NCBI RefSeq assembly: GCF_016056275.1
Contig: NZ_JAECZA010000313.1
Span: forward strand, 1-64,000
DNA: 64,000 nt
Source: Dendronalium phyllosphericum CENA369
GTDB taxonomy: Bacteria; Cyanobacteriota; Cyanobacteriia; Cyanobacteriales; Nostocaceae
Direction: 5' to 3'
Position 1 is the stretch's first letter, and every line of letters begins with the position of its first letter. The notes under the pieces were generated by a model that did no database searches, was not told the DNA's origin, and saw only the letters and a list, made by a program, of their open reading frames with translations. Made by a program: the position numbers and the translations under genes. Positions 54,301-62,990 of this stretch are shown here, piece after piece.

Positions 54301-56256
54301 TTTGTGTGGCGGTAGGGTTTTAACTAAACTTTCCTGCGTCAGCAGTACCGATACCTGAGCATCTTCTAGCATGAACGCCAAACGCTCTTGGGGATATGCC
54401 GGATCGAGTGGTACATAAGCCCCACCAGCCTTGAGAATGCCTAGCATTCCTACTATCATTAGGGGCGATGCCTTCGGCAACGTCTTCGACGAACGCTCGA
54501 TGCAAATTCCCACTAAAACTTCTGGTTTTACCCCAAGTGAGCGTAAATAATGCGCTAATTGATTGGCGCGATCGTTCAACTGTTGATATGTCAGCGATTC
54601 CTCTTCATAAACCACAGCCACAGCATTTGGTGTCTTTTCTACCTGCTGTTCAAATAACTGATGGATACATTTGCTGTGAGGATAAGGTCTATAAGTATCA
54701 TTCCACTCTACTAGTAACTGATGTCGCTCCTGCTGACTTAGCAATGGTAATTCGCCAATACTTTGATGGGGATTGGCAATTATCGCTGCTAACAAAGTCT
54801 GGAAATGACTCGTCATCCTAGTAATCGTATCTGGCTCAAATAGGTCGCTGTTATATTCCCAAGAACCTATCAATCCTGCTTTTGTCTCCCAAACTGCCAA
54901 GGTCAAGTCAAATTGAGAAGTGCCACGTTCGACAAATTGGGGAGTCAAAGTCAAATCGGGCAATTCTACTTTATCTAACAAAAAATTCTCTAAGACGAAC
55001 ACCACTTGAAACAGGGGATTGTAGCTGAGAGAACGTTCTGGTTGCAATGCTTCTACCACTTGTTCAAAGGGAACATCTTGATGAGTGTAAGCAGAAGTTG
55101 CAACTTGCCGCACTTGGGAGAGAAATTCTACAAAACTAGGATTTCCCTCAATCCGGTTCCGCAATACCAATGTATTGACAAAAAAGCCAATCAATGACTC
55201 TAATTCTCTGCGGTTGCGGTTAGCTATAGGGCTACCAACGCAGATATCATCCTGACCACTGTAGCGAAACATTAAAACCACAAAAGCCGCCAGTAGGGTA
55301 TGAAATAAGGTCGCCCCTGACTGTTGGCTGAATTTTTTGATTTGTTCGCTTAAATTCCGGTCTATTTGGAATTGCTGGGTCGCACCACAAAAAGTTTGAA
55401 TGGCGGGGCGGGGCTTGTCTGTGGGTAGTTCTAACAAGGGTGGTGCGCCAGCTAGTTGTTGCGTCCAGTAATTGAGTTGCTGTTTTTGTACTTCCTCTGT
55501 CAACCACTGTCGCTGCCAAACTGTAAAATCACCATATTGGATAGGTAATTCAGGGAGCAGTACAGAAGAATCCAGTGTCAAAGCTCGGTAGAGGCTAGAT
55601 AACTCTTGGATAAATAGCCCCATTGACCAACCATCGGTGATGATGTGGTGCATAATCAACGCCAAAACATGGGACTCTGACCCCAGCTTTAATAAAGTCA
55701 CCCGCAACAATGGGCCATGACTTAAATCAAAAGGCTGACGAGCTTCTTTGGTGACAATTTGTTGTACCTCTGATGCTGCTAAACCTTGCAAGTCCAGCAC
55801 TGGGCTTTTGATTATCAAGCTCGGAGATATGACCTGCACGGGTTTGCCATCGACGGCGGGAAAAGTTGTGCGGAGAATTTCGTGGCGACGGATAATTTCG
55901 TTGATACTCTGTTCTAGAGCAGCTAGGTTGAGTACACTTTCAAGGCGCAGCTGCAAACTCTCGTTATAAAATGCGCTTTGGCTCTCTAGTTGATAGAGAA
56001 ACCACATCCGTTGTTGGGCAAAAGATAAGGGTAATTCTCCAGAACGGTCTATAGATGTTATTGGTTCAAAAGAGGAGTCTGTGGCATTTTTTGCTTCTTC
56101 CAGAAAAGCCAGGATTTCTGATTTGTACGCTAGTAGTTTGTTTTTGAGGTCTGGGTTCATCACTCCCTTGGGAGCGACATATTTTAACTGGTTGTTTTCC
56201 AGCCAAACTTTGATGCCTAAACTATTTAAATAAGAGACGAATTCTATTGTTGTCAT
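51316..56256 (-). CDS. aerB: AerB-like NRPS, TubC-C-A(Leu)-PCP-E
   Basis: A 1646-residue NRPS. Residues 1-50 are a TubC-type docking domain (EFVSYLNSLGIKVWLENNQL). The C domain has HHIITDGWS (about 204). The A domain has TSGSTGRPKG and pocket residues read as D-A-W-F-L-G-N-V-V, the classic leucine code. The PCP has GGDSIISM (about 1117). The C-terminal epimerisation domain shows HHAAVDGISW (about 1300), EGHGRE and TVGWFTSIFPV. It should add D-Leu, matching the second residue of many aeruginosins. It begins directly after the AerA-like stop (TAAATG). Two repeat insertions (53401-53556, 54466-54489) are read in frame. Confidence 0.92.
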   Translation of the reverse strand: MTTIEFVSYLNSLGIKVWLENNQLKYVAPKGVMNPDLKNKLLAYKSEILAFLEEAKNATDSSFEPITSIDRSGELPLSFAQQRMWFLYQLESQSAFYNESLQLRLESVLNLAALEQSINEIIRRHEILRTTFPAVDGKPVQVISPSLIIKSPVLDLQGLAASEVQQIVTKEARQPFDLSHGPLLRVTLLKLGSESHVLALIMHHIITDGWSMGLFIQELSSLYRALTLDSSVLLPELPIQYGDFTVWQRQWLTEEVQKQQLNYWTQQLAGAPPLLELPTDKPRPAIQTFCGATQQFQIDRNLSEQIKKFSQQSGATLFHTLLAAFVVLMFRYSGQDDICVGSPIANRNRRELESLIGFFVNTLVLRNRIEGNPSFVEFLSQVRQVATSAYTHQDVPFEQVVEALQPERSLSYNPLFQVVFVLENFLLDKVELPDLTLTPQFVERGTSQFDLTLAVWETKAGLIGSWEYNSDLFEPDTITRMTSHFQTLLAAIIANPHQSIGELPLLSQQERHQLLVEWNDTYRPYPHSKCIHQLFEQQVEKTPNAVAVVYEEESLTYQQLNDRANQLAHYLRSLGVKPEVLVGICIERSSKTLPKASPLMIVGMLGILKAGGAYVPLDPAYPQERLAFMLEDAQVSVLLTQESLVKTLPPHKAQVICLDSDKAISSTSTENLTHTTTTNNLAYVIYTSGSTGRPKGVQIEHRGLLNLVFWHQQAFAVSSGDRATQVAGVAFDACGWEIWPYLAAGASIYFPDDETRLDPEQLRDWMLAKAIAISFLPTPMAEKMLSLNWPANAALRTLLTGGDRLHQYPSDFHPFEVVNNYGPTENTVVTTSGTVPKGQQTLSPRIGRAIANTQVYILDSLLQPVPIGVTGELYISGESLARGYLNRPDLTNQKFLPNPFQEAGIGQGSREQGAGGERESLTQNSTLNTQHSALSTQHSALNTQHSALSTQHLYKTGDLVRYQADGNIEFLGRIDNQVKIRGFRIELAEIEATLTQHPQVREAVAIVREDIPGVKSLAAYIIPELTQPTSNELRQFLKSKLPSYMVPASFTFLEALPITPNGKVDRRALPVPQFESDESTGFVSPHTHTQEVLAKIWQEVLLLKKVGIHNNFFELGGDSIISMQIIAKANQSGLKLTPKQIFQHQTIAELASVAGKINSVQSEQGLVTGFIPLTPVLHWFFEQNQPEPHHFNQSVLLEVPANLQPELLQQALQKLLYHHDALRLRFVQQDEKWQQYNSDVDEVSLDIADLSHLPQGEQLKAIAVKADSAQRTLNLADGPLMRVVLFQLGNSAGRLLIVIHHAAVDGISWRILLEDLSQAYKQLEVGKTIQLPAKTTSFKEWAMRLQDYARSQELRLQLDYWLESMRFPTAPLPLDYTAATQENTVASSRTVSVHLSVEQTRALLQDVPSAYNTQINDVLLTALAQTFTRWISSPSLLIDLEGHGREDLFEDVDLSRTVGWFTSIFPVLLRLEAQDDIKEVLKSVKEQLRQIPNKGIGYGILRYLSIDECDSEALLRNAERHQLQALPKAQVSFNYLGQYDQTQLATLGWKYACESSGSIHSPQGQRSHLITVDGLVIEGRLKLEWYYSEKFHRRKTVEHLAHEYIAALEAIIAHCLSPEAGGYTPSDFPDVEFSQEALDELLAEIE
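53401..53556 (-). repeat. GTGCTGA heptamer array inside the AerB-like A domain
   Basis: About a dozen GTGCTGA/GTGTTGA heptamers are followed by CTGCTCC units. In frame they give repeated TQHSALS/NTQHSAL peptides between NPFQEAG and LYKTGDLVRY. This is the same protein position as the insertion in the AerG-like A domain. Confidence 0.8.
54466..54489 (-). repeat. 24-bp in-frame insert in A domain (copy 2)
   Basis: GICIERS-SKTLPKAS-PLMIVGMLG carries the same eight-residue insert as the AerG-like A domain; the two DNA copies differ by one base (TTCGGC against TTCAGC). Confidence 0.7.
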
Positions 56257-59200
56257 TTACAGCACCCCCACCTCATATTCGTTTTCTGCATCATCAATAC
56301 TTTCATTCCACTGTTTACCAACAGTTAACAATGCTTCTAGGCTTTCTCCTAAACCAGCGACAGTCGGAGATGCAAAAAAACGATTGGGCGATAATTCCAC
56401 AGCAAAAGCTTCGCGCAATCGCGCAATGACTTGGAAGACTAACAAAGAATTTCCTCCCAGTTCAAAGAAGTTGTCGTGAATGCCGATTTGGGGTATGCCT
56501 AAAACATCTTGCCAAGTTTGAGCTATCTGCCTTTCTGTGTCGTTACGGGGCGGGGTAGTCGCGCTTTTACGAGCCATACCCTTAGCTAGTAAGTCTCGAT
56601 TAATTTCGCCGCTAGGAGTGAGGGGCATTTCTGATAGTTGCACAAAGTCACAGTTAACGGTTTTGCCGAAGCGATCGCGCACCGTCAAATCTGGTAACTT
56701 TGGTACAACAGCACCATCTTTGGAAGTGAAATAGGCAGTTAATTTCTGTAACCCTTGAAATTGGGAAGTAAAACGCTGAATTTTAGCATGGCTGCCATCT
56801 AAACCAACTATCAGCGCTGTTTGATCGTGATATAAACCAGCTAAGAAGGAATATAAACCTTGTTGCAGGCTCATATCATAATATCCTTGCGCACGGATGA
56901 TTTCTTGTCTCTGATAACCCTTGTTAATCCCGGTATCACGCCAAATTGTCCAAGCAAAACAATAGCTGCGTAACCCAGCAACAGAATTTTGGTATTGATT
57001 AAAGCTTTCTAAGAAATTGTTAGCCGCAGCATAAGCCGCAATTGTCGCGCCACCAAAGAAACTTGCCAAGGACGAAAAGCTGATGAAAACCCCCTTTCCT
57101 TTCAACACCTGATGCAGCACCCAAGCACCTAAAACTTTAGGACGTAAGATTGCAGCTAAACCCTCTGGTGTTTCATCCACTAGCATTTGTTCGTGGTAAG
57201 TTCCCGCCAGATGAATCACGCCATCTAGTTGACTGACCCAGATATTCTTGGCTTTTTCGATGACTTGTTGAGTGGCTGACAAATCGCAGATATCTACTGC
57301 TTCATAAACCACTGTTCCCAGTTGCTTTAATTCCTCATAAGCTTTAACTTTATCTAATATTGATGCAGATATAGACTTTGTACTTGGCAGAGGAGTACGA
57401 CCAAGTAAGAGCAATTTAGCATCAAAAAACTTAATCAGATATTTAGCGATTTCAACTGCGACCCCGCCAAGACCACCGCTAATTACATACATTCCTCCTT
57501 GTTTAAAAGGTAGTGCTTGCTTTGGTTTATGTTGTAGATTAACTTTTTCTAAACCTGCAACTAAACGCTTGTTGTCACGGTAAGCAACCTCTTGTTCTTT
57601 TGATACACTTTGGAGTTCTTGCAGAATGTAATTTGCATTAACCTCGGTTAAATTTGTTGGCAAATCGATGTGGCGACAATTTAACCAGGGGATTTCATGG
57701 GGAATAGTTTTTAGGACACCGAGAACAGGAGATTTTTCATAAGCTATTTTGTCTGTTGGTTTTGTAGACTGCGTATAGCTAGAAATAAATAATAATTGAA
57801 TTGAATTCTGGTCAGTCCGAATTTTTTCTAAGGCTTGGATAATAAATAATAAACTATAAATTCCGTATTCTTGGACTTGTTCCAGAGCTTCTGGATTGTT
57901 GATTTCTCCGCCGTAATCTTGGTAATTCCAGAGATGAAGAATCTGGCTAATATTAAGTTTCTCTGCTTTTATTGCTTTAAATAATTGCTGATAGTGTTCG
58001 GCGTTGCCAGGTTTTAAGCAGAAGTGATTAGGACTTGCTTGAGTAAAATCGTAACTGGGCGAGACACAAATATATGGTAAGTTTTGTTGTTGCAATTGCT
58101 GACAAATAAATTCACCCAATCCTAGCCGATCGAGGAATACTATAGTCAAACCATCTTGAGGTAGAGGTTGCAAAATTTTGGCTGGCTTTTGTCGCCAGAC
58201 TTTTTGGTAAAACCAATCAGGAATAGTAGTATTGGGATTACCTATTAAGATATCAATCTGTTTAATAATTGATTGAAATTCACCAGTTTTAAACCGTTGG
58301 CTGAGTTGCGATCGCTGAATTTTACCAATGGCAGTTTTCGGAATAATTTCTTTATCTACGGAAATTAAATAATCTGGGTTTATGCCTATTTTGTTAACAA
58401 CTTTAGTGCGAATTTCTTTGAGGAGATTGACTAAACTGCGATCGCCACTAACAGAAGTATGGAAAAAGATGGCTAATTTATCGGTATTGCTTCTGGGTTG
58501 TCTGACTGCACAGGCGGCTGTATATGAGACTTCTATGGCTTTCAGTTCCTCAACAGCAGCTTCAATTTCATGGCAATAGTAGTTTAAGCCATTAATAATA
58601 ATGACATCTTTTATTCTGCCTGTAATCGTTAAACGCCCTTGATGCAGAAAACCTAAATCACCTGTATTAAACCAACCATCAGAGGTAAAAGCTTCTTGGT
58701 TTGCTTGGGGATTTTGATAGTAACCACTGGTAACAGATGCACCTTTTACTTGTAATCGCCCAATAGTATCTTCGGGAACTATTTGTTCATTTTCGTCCAC
58801 AATCCGCACTGAAGCACCTGCAATTGGCAAACCCAATTCTACAAATGAAGCGTCATCTGATGTGGATGCTAAAGAAAAACTATTAGAGTAGGTAATACCA
58901 GAAGCGGTTTCGCACATCCCAAAGGCTGGATGAATTGCGTTGCTTGGTAAACTATAGGGGCGAAGCAGCTTTAAAAAACTCCTAGCTACTTTAGTAACAA
59001 TTGGTTCGCCAGCGTTGATAATAAAACGCATCGACGATAAATTCCAGTGCTTTTGCTGAATCTCACTGGCGCGATCGCATATTAAAGAGAAGGCAAAATT
59101 AGGTGTCCAACTAATCGTCGCTTGATGATTATCAATCAAATCTAACCACTTGAGTGGATTCTCAACAATCAAATTAGTAGGCACATGAATTTGTTGGCAA

Positions 59201-60465
59201 CCTAAATTAATAGCCAAAATACTGAGAGATACTAGTGCACCTACATGATCTAAAGGCATCCAGTTTAAAACACTGTCTTGATGGGAAAAATTACCCATGA
59301 CAATAAAGCCATTAGTCATACTCAACAAGTTGCGATGATTCAGCATCACACACTTGGGTATACCAGTACTACCAGAAGTCAAAAACAAAATTGCTAAATC
59401 CTCTGGCTGACTCTGATGCAAGTTTTCATCTGCTTCGCACTCATACAACTGTTCGATAGTCGCTAGTTGCAAGTTTTCTAAATTTAACTGTGTTGCTAAA
59501 CTAGCAATCTTGGAAGCTAAAGCATCGCTTGTCAGTACCAGAGGTTTCCCCAATATTTGCCAAGTATTCTGGAGTTTGCTGGTAATAGTGTTAAGTTGTT
59601 CGTAGGTTTTAGCTACAGATATGGCAACGGGAACAAAGCCCCCAAGCACGCATCCCCAAAACGCAGACAGAAAATCTTGATTGTCTTCTAGTTGAAAAAT
59701 TACTTTATCTTGGGGCTTAAATCCCAGCTTTTTCAATCCTGATGCAATTCTTTGGGCATTTTGGAACAATTCACTATAAGATTGAAATTTTTCGCTGCCA
59801 TCAGTTTGAACGAAAATAATACCTTTATTTGTATTTTTGGCGGCTTTTTCGAGTAAATTTACTAAAGTTTTGGGAGCATCGGGGGAATGTTGTAGCGGTT
59901 CCCCGTGGCTAACGGCTAGTTTATTGGTAGAGGATAAATTCTTGTTTTCTATATTTTGAATAGGTTTGATTGATGGTAAATTTTGCTGGCTATTTTCAGT
60001 TGTGAATACTTGATTATCACCCAGCAAATCCTCCAAATGCACAGGAGGAATATTTGTAATCAATGGTTCAGTAACTACTGCAACACTATTAATTTCTGAC
60101 AACAAATATAATTGTTTTTCTAGACGAATCATTAAATCAGTATCAATAACTTCTAGGCTAGCTAGAGTTGCTTCATCTAACTGTACTGTATCAGTAATAG
60201 GTATACTTGAAACTGGTATAAATGCTCTAGGTATCAATTCGCTAGGTAAAACTTTTTGCAAGTGAGACAACAATTGTTCCCTAGCAAACAAGCCTGATGG
60301 AACTACATAAACTATTAACTCATGTTTTAAATTTTTTGTTTGCCTCTCTAATACTACACAATCATCTACAGTCAAACTCGACCTAATAGCAATTTCTATT
60401 TTTTCGTATGTAAAACTTTTATTATTTGAAGTTTCTATAATTTGTCTATAATTATCTAATTGCAT
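56257..60465 (-). CDS. aerA: AerA-like loading protein, A-KR-PCP
   Basis: A 1402-residue protein. Residues 1-110 resemble the C-terminal subdomain of an adenylation enzyme (DDCVVLERQ, LQKVLPSELIPRAFIPV). A full acyl-adenylating domain follows (TSGSTGIPKC about 368, WFNTGDLGFLHQG, KTAIGKIQR). A ketoreductase comes next, with a structural half and GGLGGVAVEIAKYL (about 996) and FSSLASFFG and YAAANNF in the active site. A PCP with GGNSLLV (about 1337) is last. This matches AerA, which loads an arylpyruvate and reduces it to phenyl- or hydroxyphenyl-lactate. The upstream minus strand has TTGACA at 60588-60583 but no well-spaced -10; an iterated 9-bp repeat lies further up. Confidence 0.85.
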   Translation of the reverse strand: MQLDNYRQIIETSNNKSFTYEKIEIAIRSSLTVDDCVVLERQTKNLKHELIVYVVPSGLFAREQLLSHLQKVLPSELIPRAFIPVSSIPITDTVQLDEATLASLEVIDTDLMIRLEKQLYLLSEINSVAVVTEPLITNIPPVHLEDLLGDNQVFTTENSQQNLPSIKPIQNIENKNLSSTNKLAVSHGEPLQHSPDAPKTLVNLLEKAAKNTNKGIIFVQTDGSEKFQSYSELFQNAQRIASGLKKLGFKPQDKVIFQLEDNQDFLSAFWGCVLGGFVPVAISVAKTYEQLNTITSKLQNTWQILGKPLVLTSDALASKIASLATQLNLENLQLATIEQLYECEADENLHQSQPEDLAILFLTSGSTGIPKCVMLNHRNLLSMTNGFIVMGNFSHQDSVLNWMPLDHVGALVSLSILAINLGCQQIHVPTNLIVENPLKWLDLIDNHQATISWTPNFAFSLICDRASEIQQKHWNLSSMRFIINAGEPIVTKVARSFLKLLRPYSLPSNAIHPAFGMCETASGITYSNSFSLASTSDDASFVELGLPIAGASVRIVDENEQIVPEDTIGRLQVKGASVTSGYYQNPQANQEAFTSDGWFNTGDLGFLHQGRLTITGRIKDVIIINGLNYYCHEIEAAVEELKAIEVSYTAACAVRQPRSNTDKLAIFFHTSVSGDRSLVNLLKEIRTKVVNKIGINPDYLISVDKEIIPKTAIGKIQRSQLSQRFKTGEFQSIIKQIDILIGNPNTTIPDWFYQKVWRQKPAKILQPLPQDGLTIVFLDRLGLGEFICQQLQQQNLPYICVSPSYDFTQASPNHFCLKPGNAEHYQQLFKAIKAEKLNISQILHLWNYQDYGGEINNPEALEQVQEYGIYSLLFIIQALEKIRTDQNSIQLLFISSYTQSTKPTDKIAYEKSPVLGVLKTIPHEIPWLNCRHIDLPTNLTEVNANYILQELQSVSKEQEVAYRDNKRLVAGLEKVNLQHKPKQALPFKQGGMYVISGGLGGVAVEIAKYLIKFFDAKLLLLGRTPLPSTKSISASILDKVKAYEELKQLGTVVYEAVDICDLSATQQVIEKAKNIWVSQLDGVIHLAGTYHEQMLVDETPEGLAAILRPKVLGAWVLHQVLKGKGVFISFSSLASFFGGATIAAYAAANNFLESFNQYQNSVAGLRSYCFAWTIWRDTGINKGYQRQEIIRAQGYYDMSLQQGLYSFLAGLYHDQTALIVGLDGSHAKIQRFTSQFQGLQKLTAYFTSKDGAVVPKLPDLTVRDRFGKTVNCDFVQLSEMPLTPSGEINRDLLAKGMARKSATTPPRNDTERQIAQTWQDVLGIPQIGIHDNFFELGGNSLLVFQVIARLREAFAVELSPNRFFASPTVAGLGESLEALLTVGKQWNESIDDAENEYEVGVL

Positions 60466-60726
60466 TAGGTTTTAGATCCTTATTTCTTCAATATTAATAA
60501 TTTTAAATTAATAGTAATTAAGAAGTATAAATGTAATTTTTTGTTTGTCTACAATTATCCATCAGATAGATAATCTCAGTTTTGTCAATAAAATGCAATA
60601 GCAGTTAAGACAGTTAAGAAGACAGTTAAGACAGTTAAGACAGTTAAGAATAATAAAAAAGTAATTAGTATAAAGTATCCATTGGGATACCATTAGCGAA
60701 TTACCCAAATAGCTAAACTGAACCGA
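60466..60726. other. Upstream region of the peptide cluster
   Basis: An AT-rich leader of the first cluster gene with a tandem 9-bp repeat (60602-60650, listed separately). It presumably contains the promoter for the whole 35-kb minus-strand gene row. No ORF. Confidence 0.5.
60602..60650 (-). repeat. Iterated ACAGTTAAG repeat upstream of aerA-like gene
   Basis: Five copies of CAGTTAAG(A) occur, four with exact 9-bp spacing and one with 12-bp spacing. On the minus strand the unit is CTTAACTGT. The array lies about 140-185 bp before the aerA-like start. It may be a binding array for a regulator or simply a slipped microsatellite. Confidence 0.6.
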
Positions 60727-61149
60727 TTAGTTGAGCAATGAAACGATTGAGAGCCTTCTGAGCAGTTTATACCCAGAAGCTTGCATACCCAGCTTCAGTT
60801 TAGACAAAACACGGTCACGTAAAATTTCAAGTTCCTCTATTGTCAACCCAACAGACTGTTTTGCTGCCTTATTCAGATGTCTGATGAAACTCACTCTGCC
60901 GTGTGATACTCGGTTGAAGTTCGTTTTCCTCTTGTTCGGGAACTAAAAAATCTGCATTTTTCCGTGTAATACTTGGTAGAATGTTATGCCGAACAATGTG
61001 TTCTAAATAGTCAACCCTGGTTAAACCTAAGCATTCACAGACAATACCAAGTGCTTTTCAGGTATCATCAGTTAGTAGCAAAGAACGTACTTCACGATAA
61101 TCATCATTCTTGAGCGCAAACTTTCCCTGAATATCCCGTTTCAACATAA
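60727..61149 (-). pseudogene. Decayed small cyanobacterial protein gene
   Basis: The minus strand starts MLKRDIQGKFALKNDDYREV, followed by RSLLLTDDT, then a TGA, then KALGIVCECLGLTRVDYLE in the same frame. A further stop follows near the middle, and LTIEELEILRDRVLSKLKLG is in another frame before TAA at 60727. The pieces look like one conserved cyanobacterial protein (KRDxxGKFxLKxDDYREVRSLRLT type, perhaps DNA-binding) interrupted by a Trp-to-stop change and a frameshift. I cannot name a function. Confidence 0.6.
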
Positions 61150-61465
61150 GTTTATTTCAGCAATATGTTGATATTTGTTCTTACCAACATATCTTATAAT
61201 CCCAGATCTATTTTTACCAAATATTTGATAGCCTGTAATATTAAAGAATAGAATATAATTTTCATCAAATTGACTTAAAAAATTTTTAAATTAATTGATA
61301 CTCATTATTCGTGTTATGTATTTTGTTGAATCATTTAATTCTTCTTTGTTCTGAAAAGAGAAAATGATTTTAAATGTTCAATATCTACTTGGTCTATGTG
61401 TAATTTAGGGTAAAATGTGGTGAGCTGCGCCTACACAAAATGTAGATACATTCAGGCGATCGCAT
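61150..61465. other. AT-rich spacer
   Basis: No coding sequence is visible. A GCGATCGC-like octamer lies at about 61456. Nothing else is recognisable. Confidence 0.5.
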
Positions 61466-62470
61466 TCAGGATACGGCTTTAGCTAACGTTGTATCAATTG
61501 CGTTATCCCAATTTGGCTGTTGCTCGATCAGTCCCAGACGAGTAAGTAATTGAGACTGATTTATCAGTTCTTGGCGATACTCATCATTTGGAGACTCAAA
61601 TATGAGGTTTCGACGGCCTAGAGTTAAAGCAGCTGCTTGTTTTGATAACTTATTTTCTTTTACCAAAATATCTACTGCTGCTTGACGATTATCTTTCGCC
61701 CAAAATATTGCTTGTTTATAAGCTTGCAAAAACTTTTGTATAGTCTCTGGATTATTTTCTATATAATCTGTTCGCCCAAATAAAGCTACATAATTTAACT
61801 GATAACCTTCACCATCAACTAAGGGTACTACTTCTTGAGCAACTTCCGCACTCGCATAAAAAGGGTCCCACGTTCCCCAAACATCAATAGCACCTGATAA
61901 TAATGCAGCTCTACCTGCATCATTCTCAATTTGTACCCAGTCTACATCACTATCTTTTAGTCCTGCACGTTCTAATACTCTAATTGCAAAATAGTAACTT
62001 TTTCCTGATGGATTACCAAGTTTTTTGCCTTTTAAATCAGCAATTGTTTTGATTGGTGAATTAGGCAGAACTAACAGCGCGTGGGTTTTAGGACTACGTT
62101 CAACTAAAGCAATTATCTTAATAGGTATACTAGCAGCAAGTGCTGCAATTGGTGTTCCCCCCAAACCTAAATCTATAGCGCTAGCAGATAATGCTTCTGT
62201 CACTGGTTTGAGTGATAACATCCGCCGAAACTCAAAATTAGTTGATTTTCTTGCAAAGGCTTTTTCCAATAACTTTTGTTCTCTCAGTGCATATACAGCA
62301 ACGTATGGTGGCTGAAAACCTAAACGTAGTTTGGCAGAACTCGTCTCATTGTTAGCTGCTACAGGAATAGCACTAGATGTATTGGATGGAGAATTAGCCA
62401 ATTTACCGCAAGCAGCTAAAGCGGCTGTTGATATACCTAAACCCAGCAAATCACGGCGTTTTAGCCTCAT
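61466..62470 (-). CDS. ABC substrate-binding lipoprotein, sulfonate/nitrate (SsuA/NMT1) type
   Basis: The start at 62470 (MRLKRRDLLGLG) gives a Tat/lipoprotein signal with LAAC lipobox (about residue 22); the frame extends upstream without family features. The 334-residue protein has LRLGFQPPYVAVYALREQKLLEKAF, DLGLGGTPIAALA, IADLKGKKLGNPSGKSYYFAIRVL and DVWGTWDPFYASAE, typical of aliphatic sulfonate binding proteins. The LLM monooxygenase 520 bp upstream supports an organosulfur function. Permease and ATPase genes are not in the window. Confidence 0.85.
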   Translation of the reverse strand: MRLKRRDLLGLGISTAALAACGKLANSPSNTSSAIPVAANNETSSAKLRLGFQPPYVAVYALREQKLLEKAFARKSTNFEFRRMLSLKPVTEALSASAIDLGLGGTPIAALAASIPIKIIALVERSPKTHALLVLPNSPIKTIADLKGKKLGNPSGKSYYFAIRVLERAGLKDSDVDWVQIENDAGRAALLSGAIDVWGTWDPFYASAEVAQEVVPLVDGEGYQLNYVALFGRTDYIENNPETIQKFLQAYKQAIFWAKDNRQAAVDILVKENKLSKQAAALTLGRRNLIFESPNDEYRQELINQSQLLTRLGLIEQQPNWDNAIDTTLAKAVS

Positions 62471-62990
62471 ATCATCATTCTCCTTAATGATTGAAACGGG
62501 AATAGAGAACAGGAAAATATGCAAATTTTAATTAAAGAGGTTTGTAAAATGTTTAAAAGCCTACTATCTAGGTTCTGAAGTAATATTAAGTAAGTGAGTT
62601 TATTTATTAAAAGTCATTATCTATTCTGCATAAATATTCAATAAAATACGTAAATCAAATTATCTATAGCTTAATTTAAATAGCATTTTATGAAATAATA
62701 TGGTAGTTAAATCGAGACTAATTTAACTACCATAGGCGAGTAGATTTAATAGGATTAAAAAATTATGATTGCATATATATCATTAAAAATCAAGATGTTT
62801 TTATTAGCGATTCTTGTTTAATAGTCATAAACAAACTGCACAAATACTTTGACAATTATTTATAAATAAAATTACATATAAAACTAATTTTGCAATTTAA
62901 ATCATATAGTGCAAACTTAAAATGCTGATTTATTAGCAATAAGATTGCTAGCATCTATAAGCATAATCAAAGTAACATTTCTACAAGAAC
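62471..62990. other. AT-rich spacer
   Basis: No ORF with coding character was seen on either strand. It separates two genes of the same direction and probably holds the promoter of the binding-protein gene. Several TTTAAAT/ATTTAAA patches occur but no clear motif pair. Confidence 0.5.

Noticed and set aside
29428..60465. Cluster as microcystin, cyanopeptolin or bacilysin type
   Set aside because: No Adda-type PKS and no Thr/Ahp-type modules; BacA/BacB-like genes together with AerA/AerB-like NRPSs fit Choi/aeruginosin rather than bacilysin.
60731..60946. 71-codon plus-strand frame
   Set aside because: Antisense to a decayed minus-strand gene with clear conserved segments.
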